This document shows, in pieces, positions 16,570 to 25,576 of a DNA stretch of 64,000 nucleotides. The first letter of the stretch is position 1. Each line of letters begins with the position of its first letter. The stretch comes from Verrucomicrobiota bacterium. GTDB taxonomy: Bacteria > Verrucomicrobiota > Verrucomicrobiia > Verrucomicrobiales > DEV007. Where the stretch lies: assembly GCA_963205275.1 (NCBI GenBank), contig CAUJIH010000042.1, forward strand, positions 17,176 through 81,175, written 5' to 3'. Under the pieces are notes generated by a model. That model had not been told where the DNA came from and made no database searches. It saw only the letters and a list, made by a program, of their open reading frames with translations. A program made the translations under genes and the position numbers.

Positions 16570-17187
16570 TCAGAAATCCCCCTCGAACTCGCGCTGACGC
16601 AGCGACTCATAGAGACAGACTGCGGTGGCGTTGGAAACGTTCAAACAGGGAACCTGACCGAGCATGGGAATACCGATCAGTTCGTCGCAATTTTCTTTCG
16701 TCAGGCGGCGCATCCCCTCTCCTTCCGCCCCTAGGACGAGCGCCAGAGGGCCGGTTAGATCGCTCTCATAGAGCATCTGCGTCGCCTCATCCGCTGTTCC
16801 GACGATACGAATTCCATATTCTTCACGTAGGACCCCCATGAAGCGTGCGAGGTTTCCCACCGACACGACGGGCACATGCTCTGCTGCGCCGCACGCGATC
16901 CGCACCACCGTCTCGGTGACAGGAGCAGCGTGATGGCGAGGGACGATCACTGCCAGCGCTCCAGCCCCCTCAGCGCTGCGTAGACAGGCCCCCAGATTAT
17001 GAGGATCCTGCACACCATCGAGGATGAGCAGTAATGGAGTCTCTCCCAGTGCATTTGCCTCGGCAAGTCGATCTCTCAACCCATCTTCCGTGAGGCGAGC
17101 GATCCCTCCCGTCGCGCTCGAATGTGTATTCGCCCGAGCTTCTCTCGGTCGATTGCCGGGTGATTTTCCTCGACGAGGTCGACTCAT
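16570..17187 (-). CDS. SpoU-type RNA 2'-O-methyltransferase (TrmH/RlmB family)
   Basis: 205 residues from ATG 17187. The three SpoU motifs are present: motif 1 [16 protein letters not shown] (about residues 61-76), motif 2 [11 protein letters not shown] (about 149-159) and motif 3 [15 protein letters not shown] (about 174-188), which together build the trefoil knot and SAM site. RlmB and TrmH are usually about 240 residues with an N-terminal RNA-binding domain; this protein has only a basic, poorly structured first 30 residues, so the substrate (23S rRNA or tRNA) is open. The start lies 22 bases after the stop of the DUF533 gene, so the two are probably co-transcribed. Confidence 0.9.
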   Translation of the reverse strand: MSRPRRGKSPGNRPREARANTHSSATGGIARLTEDGLRDRLAEANALGETPLLLILDGVQDPHNLGACLRSAEGAGALAVIVPRHHAAPVTETVVRIACGAAEHVPVVSVGNLARFMGVLREEYGIRIVGTADEATQMLYESDLTGPLALVLGAEGEGMRRLTKENCDELIGIPMLGQVPCLNVSNATAVCLYESLRQREFEGDF

Positions 17188-17209
17188 GAAAAACTCAATC
17201 GGTTTCGGA

Positions 17210-18019
17210 TTATTTAAAAATAACTGGTTGACCGAGGCTGCCGTGGATTTCATTGGCCTCATCGCCATCGATCTTCAAGGACTGAGCGAGTCGGACGAAA
17301 TACTGAGCCTCCTCCCTCGAATCCAGCTTCACTGCCATCAGTGAGAAGGCATACACCTGTCTCGACATGTCCTCAGGGACACGGCTGGCAAAGTCCTCGA
17401 CACTCACAGAGGAGGAGAGCATCTGCTCGACGAAGCTGCGCTCATCAGGATCGAGATTACCCATTTTTTCAAGGATGGCCGCTTTCTCCTGATCATCCAC
17501 GTAGCCATCGGCCCGAGCGGCCAGACACATCGCCTCGATCAGGAGCCTCGCCATTTGCTCAGACTCCTGCTGAGGCGGACTGGCGGGCACTGCCACGTTT
17601 CCGGAGGCACTCCCCGCTGCCGTTTCAGCTTGATCACCACCGCCACCGCCTAGGAAGGACCCCAAAACTCCACCTAGTCCTCCGAGGCCACCCGTTGCAC
17701 CGGCTCCCCCTTGACCTCCGCCCAGCAAGCCTCCCAACAATCCTCCACCGGTAGATGATCCATTCCCACTTGCAGCGAGGATCACGGGGATGAGGGCCGC
17801 CAAACCCGCCAGACCTCCCGCAGCCTTCCCCCTCTTTCCTCCCAAGAGAACGGACATAAGATCGGGCGACTTCGAGGATTGCGACGATTTCGAACGAGTC
17901 GTCCTAGTGCGCGCACTAGCTTTCCCGCCCGAAAGAATGGACTCCAGAACGTTTCCCCCGGCACTGGAACCGAAAGCATTCTTTCCGATCAGATTTCCTA
18001 AAATTTTAATCGCATCCAT
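17210..18019 (-). CDS. DUF533 / TerB-like protein with Gly-rich linker
   Basis: 269 residues. Residues 1-70 are a basic, Ser/Arg-rich start with a short amphipathic motif (ILGNLIG). A very Gly-rich stretch (about 75-130, runs of LLGG and GGLGG) follows. The C-terminal 120 residues carry the DUF533/TerB-like helical domain ([20 protein letters not shown], with the D-G-x-x-D-x-x-E acidic pattern at about 170-178). DUF533 proteins such as YebE are inner-membrane-associated and of unknown function. The Gly-rich segment is longer than I would expect. Shares a transcript with the SpoU methyltransferase downstream. Confidence 0.8.
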   Translation of the reverse strand: MDAIKILGNLIGKNAFGSSAGGNVLESILSGGKASARTRTTRSKSSQSSKSPDLMSVLLGGKRGKAAGGLAGLAALIPVILAASGNGSSTGGGLLGGLLGGGQGGAGATGGLGGLGGVLGSFLGGGGGDQAETAAGSASGNVAVPASPPQQESEQMARLLIEAMCLAARADGYVDDQEKAAILEKMGNLDPDERSFVEQMLSSSVSVEDFASRVPEDMSRQVYAFSLMAVKLDSREEAQYFVRLAQSLKIDGDEANEIHGSLGQPVIFK

Positions 18020-18098
18020 CTCTTTTCTGTAATGTTAGCCGCAGCATAGGATAGCGCCTGTGGAGATGCGAGACATTTTCTCTGGATTTTCAGTCGAC

Positions 18099-18896
18099 TC
18101 AATCAATCGGCAGGTCATTCTGCACTCCGAACTGTTCAGCGTTTTCGGGATAGATCCAATCGTAGGAGTCGGTATGATAGTAGACTTCTGAACGAAGATC
18201 ATCACATACCCCACCTAATCCCGGATTCACCAAAGAGTGGTCAACCCCCAGCAGCGCTATACGGCGCCGCAGATATGCCTTCATCTCGGCTGGAACAATA
18301 ATGCGAGCGAACACATGCGGCTCATGCCCTCGTTCGAAAACCTCCTCAATGGAAAGCACGCTTTCCGCTCTCTCAGGCATGGGATGAGCGAGGAAACAAG
18401 CTCGCTGGTTTCGCATCGTCACATCAGGACGGCGAGGTTGATACACCCGCAAACGATTGGACGCCTGCTCATAATCCTGAGAAATTCGGAATGAAGCATT
18501 CCAAGGCATGATTCGGTACACAATCCCGTCTTTATCCGGATACAGTGGATCACACGCATAGAAAAGTGCAACCAGAGCGTTCATCGACCAGGCTGTGTAA
18601 TGAGTGGGCAGACCGTAATGAGTCCCATAAGCCATGTACTCCAGCTCGCTCATCGGAGCGACATCCATCGCACTCATGGCACGCTCTTTGAACGAGAACA
18701 TCATTCGAGCCTGCAACTCCACCCACGATTTGTGTTCCGTTTTGGCTATATCGGCACGAAACAGCGATGCTTGCAATTTCCAATCCGTCGAGGCCTGCCC
18801 TCGGTAGATTGTCTGACGATTAAAACCAAGCTGCGGAATGATTTCTTCGAGCATGTGCTCCATCCCACCAAGGGTCACTGTTTCAATGCTATTCAT
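18099..18896 (-). CDS. FRG-domain protein
   Basis: 265 residues, cytoplasmic. The FRG domain shows as IYRGQASTDWKLQASLFR (about residues 28-45, the F/Y-R-G-Q motif plus W-x-L-x-P/A-S-L-x-R), then GTHYGLPTHYTAW (about 91-103) and NALVALFYAC (about 106-115), and a closing PGLGGVCDDL (about 228-237). FRG domains occur in phage, toxin and defence contexts but have no settled biochemical activity. Here the common G-L-P-T-R-L-L-D-W motif reads G-L-P-T-H-Y-T-A-W, losing the Arg and Asp. The gene is divergent from a 157-aa unknown gene across an AT-rich, dyad-rich promoter. Confidence 0.8.
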   Translation of the reverse strand: MNSIETVTLGGMEHMLEEIIPQLGFNRQTIYRGQASTDWKLQASLFRADIAKTEHKSWVELQARMMFSFKERAMSAMDVAPMSELEYMAYGTHYGLPTHYTAWSMNALVALFYACDPLYPDKDGIVYRIMPWNASFRISQDYEQASNRLRVYQPRRPDVTMRNQRACFLAHPMPERAESVLSIEEVFERGHEPHVFARIIVPAEMKAYLRRRIALLGVDHSLVNPGLGGVCDDLRSEVYYHTDSYDWIYPENAEQFGVQNDLPID

Positions 18897-19080
18897 ATAA
18901 ATGAGATGTAAATGAATTTACTTTTATAAATTTTAGCGAATTTTTTTGACATTTTTTAAACACTCGTGTTAAAGTGAGCTAATCGTTTCTTTAATTTGAC
19001 CTTAATCTCATAAATTGATCTCAAGTTCAAGAAATATTTTCGCTAAAATTCAGCTTATTTGAGTTTTATTTGAGTTAAAG
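18897..19080. promoter_or_regulatory. Divergent promoter with mirrored inverted repeat
   Basis: AATTTTAGCGAA at 18929-18940 is repeated exactly in inverted orientation at 19039-19050. The arms lie 32 and 30 bases from the two divergent start codons. Between them is the dyad AACAC-TC-GTGTT (18959-18970), inside the spacer of a plausible plus-strand promoter (TTGACA at 18946, TTAAAG at 18969). TTATTTGAGTT is tandemly repeated twice without mismatch at 19055-19076, right before the plus-strand ATG. The region is much more AT-rich than its surroundings. These features suggest shared regulation of both genes. Confidence 0.6.
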
Positions 19081-19554
19081 ATGAAATCTTTTGAGGAAGA
19101 TCCCCTTGTGCTCATGGTCTCGGAAATGGATTTATCCGAGCTGATCGCACTGGAAAGAATGGTGCGAGCGGTCATTCGTGTTCGGTCTCAGGAGATGCTT
19201 TCTACGGATCGCGAAGATTTGGGCTCAGAGAATGAAGAGGGTCCGGCTTTGCATGACGAAGCGCGGCGGCTCCTGGAGGACTCGGCGACGTATGATGCGA
19301 CATTGGCGGATCAGGCCTTGCTGGCTGCGCTGATCCTAGCAGACGCGTATCAACAGGACAGCTTTTCGAGTCGTGCTGTCAACGATGTAATCGCTGAATG
19401 CGGACGTCCGAGAGTCGTGAATATTACTTCCGCAATCTCTGCTCTGAAGAGCCGCTCCTATCTGGCGGAAAATGATAAATCACTATCACTCACGAAAGAA
19501 GGACGAACAAAGGCGCGAGCACTCATCGGAATGCTGAAAAGAAGAGCGGCGTGA
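19081..19554 (+). CDS. Unknown protein, possible winged-helix C-terminus
   Basis: 157 residues, not recognised. The first 60 residues are acidic and helical (LVLMVSEMDLSELIALERMV). The second half (about 85-157) looks like a winged helix: DQALLAALILADAYQQDSF, then VVNITSAISALKSRSYLAEN as the recognition-like helix, then SLSLTKEGRTKARALIGML. The phrase L-T-x-E-G-x-x-x-A is common at the end of winged-helix domains. It is divergent from the FRG gene and shares its promoter, so a regulator or partner role is possible. No Shine-Dalgarno sequence is visible before ATG 19081; the tandem repeat occupies that place. Confidence 0.65.
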   Translation: MKSFEEDPLVLMVSEMDLSELIALERMVRAVIRVRSQEMLSTDREDLGSENEEGPALHDEARRLLEDSATYDATLADQALLAALILADAYQQDSFSSRAVNDVIAECGRPRVVNITSAISALKSRSYLAENDKSLSLTKEGRTKARALIGMLKRRAA

Positions 19555-19586
19555 TTGCCTAGATGAATCGGTGATGGATCAATCTC

Positions 19587-20105
19587 TCACTTCCGAAGAG
19601 TTCCACTGATCTTCTCTGCAGCGACAACACGTCCGGAAACTAGTTCAGATTCGGTCAGGGTATCCGAGAACTGAGCAACGAAGCGATTCTTTTTCACTTT
19701 CGCACCTCGGTCCTGAATCGTCAGTGTGCGAGTGCCACTCAACTTATGTAACACACCTGAGTAGACGAACGTACCCCGATACACACCCTTGATGACGACT
19801 CTGCTAGTGGTGCCGGTCGGTTTGCCCCAGACGACCTTGTGATTCTTGGAGAAGTATAATCCGCTGATCAAAGGCGAAAGAACTTCACTCGACTTCGAAC
19901 TCACGTTCACGATCACAGAGAAAGGCCCCACAGGTTTGGAGCCATAGATCACATTCCCTGCGATTCCCGACACACTTCCTCGATACCGCCCCTGAAATTT
20001 TCGGAATTGCGCAGGCGTCAACATTCCTGCAGAGAGAATCTCCACGAAGGAAAAGAGCGTGAGGAGAGTGATGACGCAGTGAGAAAAGGCAAATCGTTTC
20101 TTCAT
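19587..20105 (-). CDS. Secreted protein of unknown function
   Basis: 172 residues with a signal peptide (about residues 1-26, ending ILSAG). The mature part is basic and strand-rich, with repeated short G-x-Y/V-x-G-x-V turns (FQGRYRGSVSGIAGNV, IKGVYRGTFVYSG, LSGTRTLTIQDRG). The spacing suggests a small beta-barrel or lipocalin-like fold, but I do not recognise a family. It converges on the 157-aa gene with 32 bases between the stops and has no operon partner. Confidence 0.65.
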   Translation of the reverse strand: MKKRFAFSHCVITLLTLFSFVEILSAGMLTPAQFRKFQGRYRGSVSGIAGNVIYGSKPVGPFSVIVNVSSKSSEVLSPLISGLYFSKNHKVVWGKPTGTTSRVVIKGVYRGTFVYSGVLHKLSGTRTLTIQDRGAKVKKNRFVAQFSDTLTESELVSGRVVAAEKISGTLRK

Positions 20106-20319
20106 GACAGAGCCGAGGTCACGGAAAATAGACGAGGTTCTCTCATTCTGACAGTAGAATCTCTCATGGATGGAAACTGTTCTAATCGAAGGTAACGAAT
20201 AGTACGCATTGAATCATGATGCAGTCCAGATCAAATAGTCAGACGATTACCGGGTGAAACGAAGTAAAGAAATTCTGATTCCCCGTTGATTCGGATTCTG
20301 TTCTCAAGTACTCTCCGAT

Positions 20320-20622
20320 ATGGTTCGACATAATGTCTATTTCTGGTTAGATCCCAGCCTTAACTCCGCACAAAAGACCTCCTTCGAAGAGGGCTTGCGA
20401 GCGCTGTTTCGTATCGATGTCGTCAGATCCGGTAGTTTCGGAAGCCCAGCCAGCACCCCGGAGCGTCCGGTGACTCGGAATACCTTCGACTACGCACTCG
20501 TCCTCGAATTCGATTCTGTCGAGCAGCACGACCAATATCAGATTCATCCTGAACACGAGGTATTTGTAAAAAATTTCTCCTCTTGGTTTCAGAAAGTAAG
20601 GGTCTTCGATGTCCAATTCTAA
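20320..20622 (+). CDS. Dabb family (stress-responsive A/B barrel) protein
   Basis: 100 residues. The dimeric alpha-beta barrel pattern of the Dabb family is visible: MVRHNVYFWLDPSLNSAQK at the start (strand, then helix), FDYALVLEFDSVEQHDQYQI (about residues 64-83) and the H-P-x-H-x-x-F-V ending HPEHEVFVKNF (about 84-94). The conserved N-terminal His is at residue 4. Biochemical roles in the family vary and most bacterial members are uncharacterised. Cytoplasmic, no signal peptide. The hydrolase gene starts 81 bases downstream on the same strand. Confidence 0.85.
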   Translation: MVRHNVYFWLDPSLNSAQKTSFEEGLRALFRIDVVRSGSFGSPASTPERPVTRNTFDYALVLEFDSVEQHDQYQIHPEHEVFVKNFSSWFQKVRVFDVQF

Positions 20623-20703
20623 GAAACCTAAAATTTCTTCTTTTTCACATAGACAACTTTAAACCGACCCCGCAAATTACCGGCCTATCTCTCCTCGGAT
20701 TTT

Positions 20704-21438
20704 ATGCACTTGGAAATTCTCAATTCCTCCAAAGAATCTCTCGACTACGAGTTTCACGGCGACCCGACTGACACGTCTCTGCTCGTGATCATCGGTCACG
20801 GCCTGACGGGTAATAAGGATCGTCCTTGGGCGATCGCCTTGGCCAATGCCTTGGAAAAAGCGGGCATTAATGCTCTGCGTTTTTCCTTTTCTGGAAACGG
20901 AAAATCCGATGGAAAGTTCGAGAACAGCACCATTTCGAAAGGGATGAAAGATCTCAAGGCGATCGTGGATTCTGCCGAAGAAGAAGGCTACCACCGCATC
21001 TGCTACGCCGGACACAGTATGGGTGCTGCTACTGGCGTGCTTGCTGCGGTGAAGGATGAGCGGATCGAGTTGTTGATCTCGCTCTCGCCAATGGTTCATA
21101 CGAAACAATTCGTCGAGCGTGAATTCGCTTCCCTCACTCCCGGAGAGGACTGCATGTGGGAGGATCCGAAGTGTCCGTTATCGAAGGCATTTGTGGACGA
21201 CCTCAACAAAATTGGCAACATTCTTTCCAAAACGGAAAAGATCGAAATTCCTTGGTTGATCGTTCATGGCGACGCTGATGACGTAGTGCCCGTTGACGAA
21301 GGACGTGAACTCTACCGGAGTGCTTACGAGCCGAAGGAACTCTCGATTCTACCGGGAGTCGATCATGTTTATAGCGGCGAAGGGGAGGCACTGATGATCG
21401 ATGCGGTAGTAGCCTGGCTGAAGGAACACCATTCCTGA
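20704..21438 (+). CDS. Alpha/beta hydrolase (serine aminopeptidase S33-like)
   Basis: 244 residues, cytoplasmic. The oxyanion region HGLTGNKDRPWA (about residues 32-43), nucleophile elbow GHSMGA (Ser at about 103), Asp in HGDADDVVP (about 198-206) and His in GVDHVYSG (about 219-226) form a complete triad. The first 20 residues and the R-F-S-F-S-G-N-G-x-S-D-G stretch match the YfhR/BEM46-like esterase group. Substrate unknown. The PfkB kinase starts 8 bases after the stop, so these two are one transcript. Confidence 0.88.
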   Translation: MHLEILNSSKESLDYEFHGDPTDTSLLVIIGHGLTGNKDRPWAIALANALEKAGINALRFSFSGNGKSDGKFENSTISKGMKDLKAIVDSAEEEGYHRICYAGHSMGAATGVLAAVKDERIELLISLSPMVHTKQFVEREFASLTPGEDCMWEDPKCPLSKAFVDDLNKIGNILSKTEKIEIPWLIVHGDADDVVPVDEGRELYRSAYEPKELSILPGVDHVYSGEGEALMIDAVVAWLKEHHS

Positions 21439-21446
21439 GCAGATTC

Positions 21447-22379
21447 ATGGCTCACATCGGAGCCGTGCAGATCACCGGACTGGGAATGTCCGTTCTCGAC
21501 CTGACGCAGGTGGTGGACGCATTCCCTTCAGAGGGCGGAGTGACACGAGTCCTCGCTTCTCACCTAGGTGGTGGCGGCCCTGTCCCCACCGCACTCTGTG
21601 CCGCCGCTCGCTTTGGCGCTTCTGCAGCGATCATCGACCGCATCGGCGATGACTGGCGTGGCGAGATCCTCCACTCGGATTACTTGCGGCATCGAGTGCT
21701 CACGGAAGCTCTCCAGCGACAACGCGGAGAGTCCAGCGCTCTCGCGACCGTGCTGGTCCGTCAGAGCGATGGGGAGCGACACATTCTCTACGAAGAAAGC
21801 ACTGCTACACCGCTTCAGTCGGATGATTTGCCGAATACTCTTCTCTCCCGTAGCAAGATACTCCACCTGAACGGCCGTCATAGGGCAGCCTGCCTCCCGG
21901 CGACAGAATGCGTGCATCAGAACGGCGGACTCGTCTCATTCGACGGTGGGGCGCATCGATACGAAGGATCCCTGCGCGAACTATTTCCCCACGTAGATCT
22001 GCTCGTCGTCGCCGCCAACTTCGCCGACGAAGCGGTCGGAAAAGCGGAGCGCGAGCAGCAGCTCGTGCGACTCGGGCAGTGGGGCGCACGACTCGTTGGC
22101 ATTACGGACGGTATCAATGGGAGCTGGTTTCGCACATCAGAGGATGAAATCTTTCATCAACCCGCCTTTTTCGTTCCTAACCTAGTCGATACAACAGGGT
22201 GCGGCGATGTCTTTCACGGAGTTCTGCTCGCGTCAATCGTGCGGGGAAGTCCTTGGCGAGAGTGTGCCCAGCTCGCATCCGCTGCTGCCGCGCTCTCCGC
22301 CACTGCTCTAGGAGGACGTGGCTATCTCCCCAACCGACAAGAGGTCGAAGAACGGATCGCACGCAGTAACGAAACGTGA
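21447..22379 (+). CDS. PfkB family sugar kinase
   Basis: 310 residues. The ribokinase fold is indicated by the N-terminal ITGLGMSVLDL strand (about residues 9-19), the G-G-G-G-P-V-P-T-A substrate region (about 41-49) and the C-terminal signature DTTGCGDVFHG (about 245-255) with catalytic Asp at about 251 and the anion hole G-C-G-D. Ribokinase-like members phosphorylate sugars, nucleosides or sulfo-sugars; specificity is not evident. Co-transcribed with the alpha/beta hydrolase upstream. rnpB follows 73 bases downstream. Confidence 0.88.
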   Translation: MAHIGAVQITGLGMSVLDLTQVVDAFPSEGGVTRVLASHLGGGGPVPTALCAAARFGASAAIIDRIGDDWRGEILHSDYLRHRVLTEALQRQRGESSALATVLVRQSDGERHILYEESTATPLQSDDLPNTLLSRSKILHLNGRHRAACLPATECVHQNGGLVSFDGGAHRYEGSLRELFPHVDLLVVAANFADEAVGKAEREQQLVRLGQWGARLVGITDGINGSWFRTSEDEIFHQPAFFVPNLVDTTGCGDVFHGVLLASIVRGSPWRECAQLASAAAALSATALGGRGYLPNRQEVEERIARSNET

Positions 22380-22452
22380 TGATCTAGTTTTCTCACTGAT
22401 CGCCAAATTTTTTCTTCGTGATTAGTCGAATCTCGTGTAGCTTCACTGCTCT

Positions 22453-22876
22453 GGGACGGGTCGGAGATGATCGCTGATTCCTTCGGGGCAGAGGAAAGTC
22501 CGGACACCACACGACAGCATGCCCGATGAAAATCGGGGCGTCTTTCTGTAAGGGAGAGGCGACGGAAAGTGCCACAGAAATCAAACCGCCTATTCCGATT
22601 TCGGAGTAGGTAAGGGTGAAATGGCGAGGTAAGAGCTCACCGCCCCGAGGGTAACTGAGGGGGCAAGGTAAACCCCATGCGGTGCAAGACAGAACAGGGC
22701 AAACGGATCGTCGGTCCGGCCTCGGGGCTTTGGCTCTGAGATAAGTCCGGGTATTAGTCGCATCCTGTTTCGGTAGGAAAATCGACTCTCGTGAGGAAGT
22801 CGATTTAGAGAAATGATCGTCCGCCCGCGTCGAACACGGCACGAGCGAACAGAATCCGGCTTACGGGACCCGTTCC
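22453..22876 (+). ncRNA. rnpB: RNase P RNA
   Basis: About 424 bases of type A RNase P RNA, the catalytic subunit that matures tRNA 5' ends. GAGGAAAGTCCGGACACCAC at 22491 is the 5' strand of P4 and its neighbours; ACAGAATCCGGCTTAC at 22849 is the 3' strand. GTGCCACAGAAA (22569), the GGTAAACCCC/GGTGCAAGACAGAAC block (about 22669-22695) and closing helix P1 (GGGACGGGTC 22453-22462 with GACCCGTTCC 22867-22876) complete the core. Open reading frames on either strand here are incidental. Ends are set by P1 and may be off by a few bases. Confidence 0.97.
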
Positions 22877-23053
22877 AGAAACTTTTCTTCGCTCCAGATC
22901 AAAGAGTATCTACCCTCCGGCACCGTCATTTCAGTCGAGCGAGTCAGCGATATTTTCAACGCGGAAAAGAGAATTCCCCTCTGTCACTTTCTTTCGATAG
23001 CGGATTACCGTGATTTGCAAATTTGCGACTCATGCCCGAAAGAGAGCGCATAA

Positions 23054-24886
23054 ATGGAAAGAGGCAACAGGGAGCAGGCGAGAGTTCACGAGATCCATCA
23101 CCGACTGGCATCGCTGGGTCGGGTCGGATCACTATATCTTTTGATCACCTTCCTTCTCGCCTCCTGCTCCGCAGAGATGTATCGAAAGCGAGCGGATCGG
23201 GAAGTCTACACCGACCTGTTCAGTCGAACCACTGTTGTCGAAAATGTAGCGCCGAAGGATATCGAACTGACCACAGAGCCACCCGTCTCCCTGAGCGAGT
23301 TGAAAACTCATGTGAAGTCTTCCGAGGCTCTCGGGGACTTTGCCCGCTATGAAAAAGGCGCAAAAGTGCTCCCTTTTCCTCAAGCTCTGGAGATGTCCAT
23401 CACCCACGGGCGCGATTATCTGCGGGCGAAGGAAGAGCTCTACCTCGCGTCGCTCGATTTGTCGCTGGCTCGCCATCGACTCACGCCGATCTTCTTCGCG
23501 CAGGGGCTGGGAACTCGGGCCAGCGATTCCCGGAATGCCACTCTCCTGCCGGGAATGACGAAGATCGTGGCGACCGACACCTTCGCCCGGAGTCAGTCGG
23601 CTGGATTCTCTTGGCTGATGGCTACCGGAGCACGCCTATCCACCGACTTCACTCAGGACTTCCTCCGCATCATGACGGGAAATCGCTCGATTAATGAGTC
23701 GGATTTAGCAGTGTCTCTAGTCCAGCCACTTCTCCAAGGAGCGGGAACTCTCGTCACTCTGGAAGCGCTAACACAGGAAGAACGCAACCTGCTCTATACC
23801 CTGCGTGACTTTGCCGACTTTCGTCGAGAATACATCGTCAATGTAGCGAACAGCTACTACGGGGTTCTGCGCAGTCGGAATCAGGTTTACAACAACTTTA
23901 TCGCTTATCAGGGATACGTGAAGAACGTCGAACGGGAAGAGGGCTTCGCCGAAGTGGGTAAACGCACCCAAAATCAGCTCGGACGGCTGAAGCAAGCGAA
24001 GCTGATCGCAGAAAATCGATGGATCGATGCCGCTCGCTCGTATTTGTCCAAACTCGATGAGTTCAAAATCCAGATCGGGATTCCGGTCTCAGAGAACGTA
24101 GTCCTCGATGACAACGAACTTAAGAAGCTACAGATTAATGCTCCAGGCATCACTCGAGAGGAAGCGGTGAAAATTGCACTCGTGACTCGACCTGATCTCG
24201 CGACCGCGAAAGACCGAGTCGATGATGCGGAACGACATATCAAAGTAGCGAAAAACGGATTGCTGCCCGGTCTCAACGTCGCTGTGGAATACAATCCTGT
24301 GAGTAGCCCCGGTGATACGACGCCGGGAATCAACTGGAATCGACGGCGCTGGGCGAGTCGCCTCGATCTCGATCTGCCACTTGACCGCAAGGCAGAGCGA
24401 AATATTTATCGATCCTCCTTCATCGCAAGAGATCGGTCGATACGAGCGGAGCAACTGGCTCGGGATCGCGCCCAGCTAGAGATCTTTGATGCGTGGCGCT
24501 CGCTCGATCAGGAAAAGGCCAGCCATCGAATTGCAGAGGAAGGAGTCAGTCTCGCTGCCCGTCGTCTTGAGGAGCAACAACTGCGAAGTGAACTCGGACA
24601 GGGCGAAGCGAAAGACCTAGTCGATGCTCAGGAGGACTTGGTTGATGCTCAGAATCTGCTGACTGGCGCGCTCATCGACTATACGATGGCTCGTCTCCGC
24701 CTCTGGCGGGACATGGGAATTCTCTACATTCAGTCTGACGGCTCATGGGTGGAACGGCTGCAAAAGGAGAAGCCATATATTCCGGAGAAATCCTTCTCGT
24801 CTTCCAAGGTCCGAAGGGCGCGAAAGCCTTCGAAGGCCGAATCGCGTTCTACCAATGAACCCACGGTGGCAAAAGTCTCCGAATGA
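23054..24886 (+). CDS. TolC-like outer-membrane efflux protein, probable lipoprotein
   Basis: 610 residues. A hydrophobic segment ends in a lipobox-like LLASC (Cys at about 38), preceded by a long basic N-region, so lipidation is likely but the true start may be internal. Two OEP-type repeats of long helices follow, for example the segment with YILRREYIVNV-like spacing (about 255-300) and REEAVKIALVTRPDLATAKDRV-type helix starts (about 362-385). QEDLVDAQNLLTGALIDY-type coil closes repeat 2. The last 40 residues are basic and Ser-rich. TolC proteins form the outer-membrane channel of efflux or secretion systems; no inner-membrane partner gene is adjacent. Confidence 0.82.
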   Translation: MERGNREQARVHEIHHRLASLGRVGSLYLLITFLLASCSAEMYRKRADREVYTDLFSRTTVVENVAPKDIELTTEPPVSLSELKTHVKSSEALGDFARYEKGAKVLPFPQALEMSITHGRDYLRAKEELYLASLDLSLARHRLTPIFFAQGLGTRASDSRNATLLPGMTKIVATDTFARSQSAGFSWLMATGARLSTDFTQDFLRIMTGNRSINESDLAVSLVQPLLQGAGTLVTLEALTQEERNLLYTLRDFADFRREYIVNVANSYYGVLRSRNQVYNNFIAYQGYVKNVEREEGFAEVGKRTQNQLGRLKQAKLIAENRWIDAARSYLSKLDEFKIQIGIPVSENVVLDDNELKKLQINAPGITREEAVKIALVTRPDLATAKDRVDDAERHIKVAKNGLLPGLNVAVEYNPVSSPGDTTPGINWNRRRWASRLDLDLPLDRKAERNIYRSSFIARDRSIRAEQLARDRAQLEIFDAWRSLDQEKASHRIAEEGVSLAARRLEEQQLRSELGQGEAKDLVDAQEDLVDAQNLLTGALIDYTMARLRLWRDMGILYIQSDGSWVERLQKEKPYIPEKSFSSSKVRRARKPSKAESRSTNEPTVAKVSE

Positions 24887-24941
24887 GTCTCCTAGACAGC
24901 TTCGGAAATTCTTCTCTAGAGATGAGGGCGTTCGGATCGCC

Positions 24942-25508
24942 TCAACCCTCAAAGCTGCCTTCGCCCAGCGCTAATTGAGCAGACTCGGTCACCCCGAAAC
25001 AAGTTTCATCGACCGTGAGATCATCGGAGCGGATCGCCAGATCGGCACAAGATTCATACAGAGCCTCTCTGACCGCGAGCAGATCGCGAATCGATTGCAA
25101 TGGATCGGGAGTCTGGAGCAAAGGGCGGTTGCGGCTTCGGCGAATTCGCTCATAAATCGCCTCCGGAGAGGCGCGCAGCCAGATCACATAGCCCGCCTGC
25201 TTCAAGAGTGCCCGATTTTCCTCTCGTGTCACGATGCCTCCACCCGTCGAGATAACCAAGCGAGAACTGCCCACACAGGAGCGTAGAGCCTCCGTCTCCA
25301 GCGCTCGAAAGGCCTCCTCCCCTGATTCAGAAAAAATCGTGGGGATTGATTTTCCCGCCATTTTGACAACGAGTCGATCCGTATCGACAAAGCGGAAACC
25401 TAGGCTGCGAGCCACGCGCATCCCTATCGTCGTCTTACCGGTTCCCATAAATCCGATCAAAATGAGATTGCGAGGGCGATTTCCTGTCGTATCCACTGCT
25501 TGCAGCAT
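24942..25508 (-). CDS. aroK: Shikimate kinase
   Basis: 188 residues. It phosphorylates shikimate at O3 in the chorismate pathway. P-loop GFMGTGKTT (about residues 18-26), the shikimate-binding DTDRLV (about 41-46), the R in EEAFRALE (about 64-71), STGGGIV (about 86-92) and the lid RSRNRPLLQ (about 118-126) are all present. The first 10 residues extend slightly beyond the usual start. Divergent from tsaC with 68 bases between starts. Other aro genes are not in view. Confidence 0.95.
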   Translation of the reverse strand: MLQAVDTTGNRPRNLILIGFMGTGKTTIGMRVARSLGFRFVDTDRLVVKMAGKSIPTIFSESGEEAFRALETEALRSCVGSSRLVISTGGGIVTREENRALLKQAGYVIWLRASPEAIYERIRRSRNRPLLQTPDPLQSIRDLLAVREALYESCADLAIRSDDLTVDETCFGVTESAQLALGEGSFEG

Positions 25509-25576
25509 AACGGGAAAATCGACTTCGCCAAACAGATTCCGTTCTAAAGAAGTTCCGTTTTATTCTACCTTCCATA

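Noticed and set aside
22393..22842. 149-codon frame on the minus strand
   Set aside because: It is antisense to RNase P RNA, whose conserved core explains the sequence.
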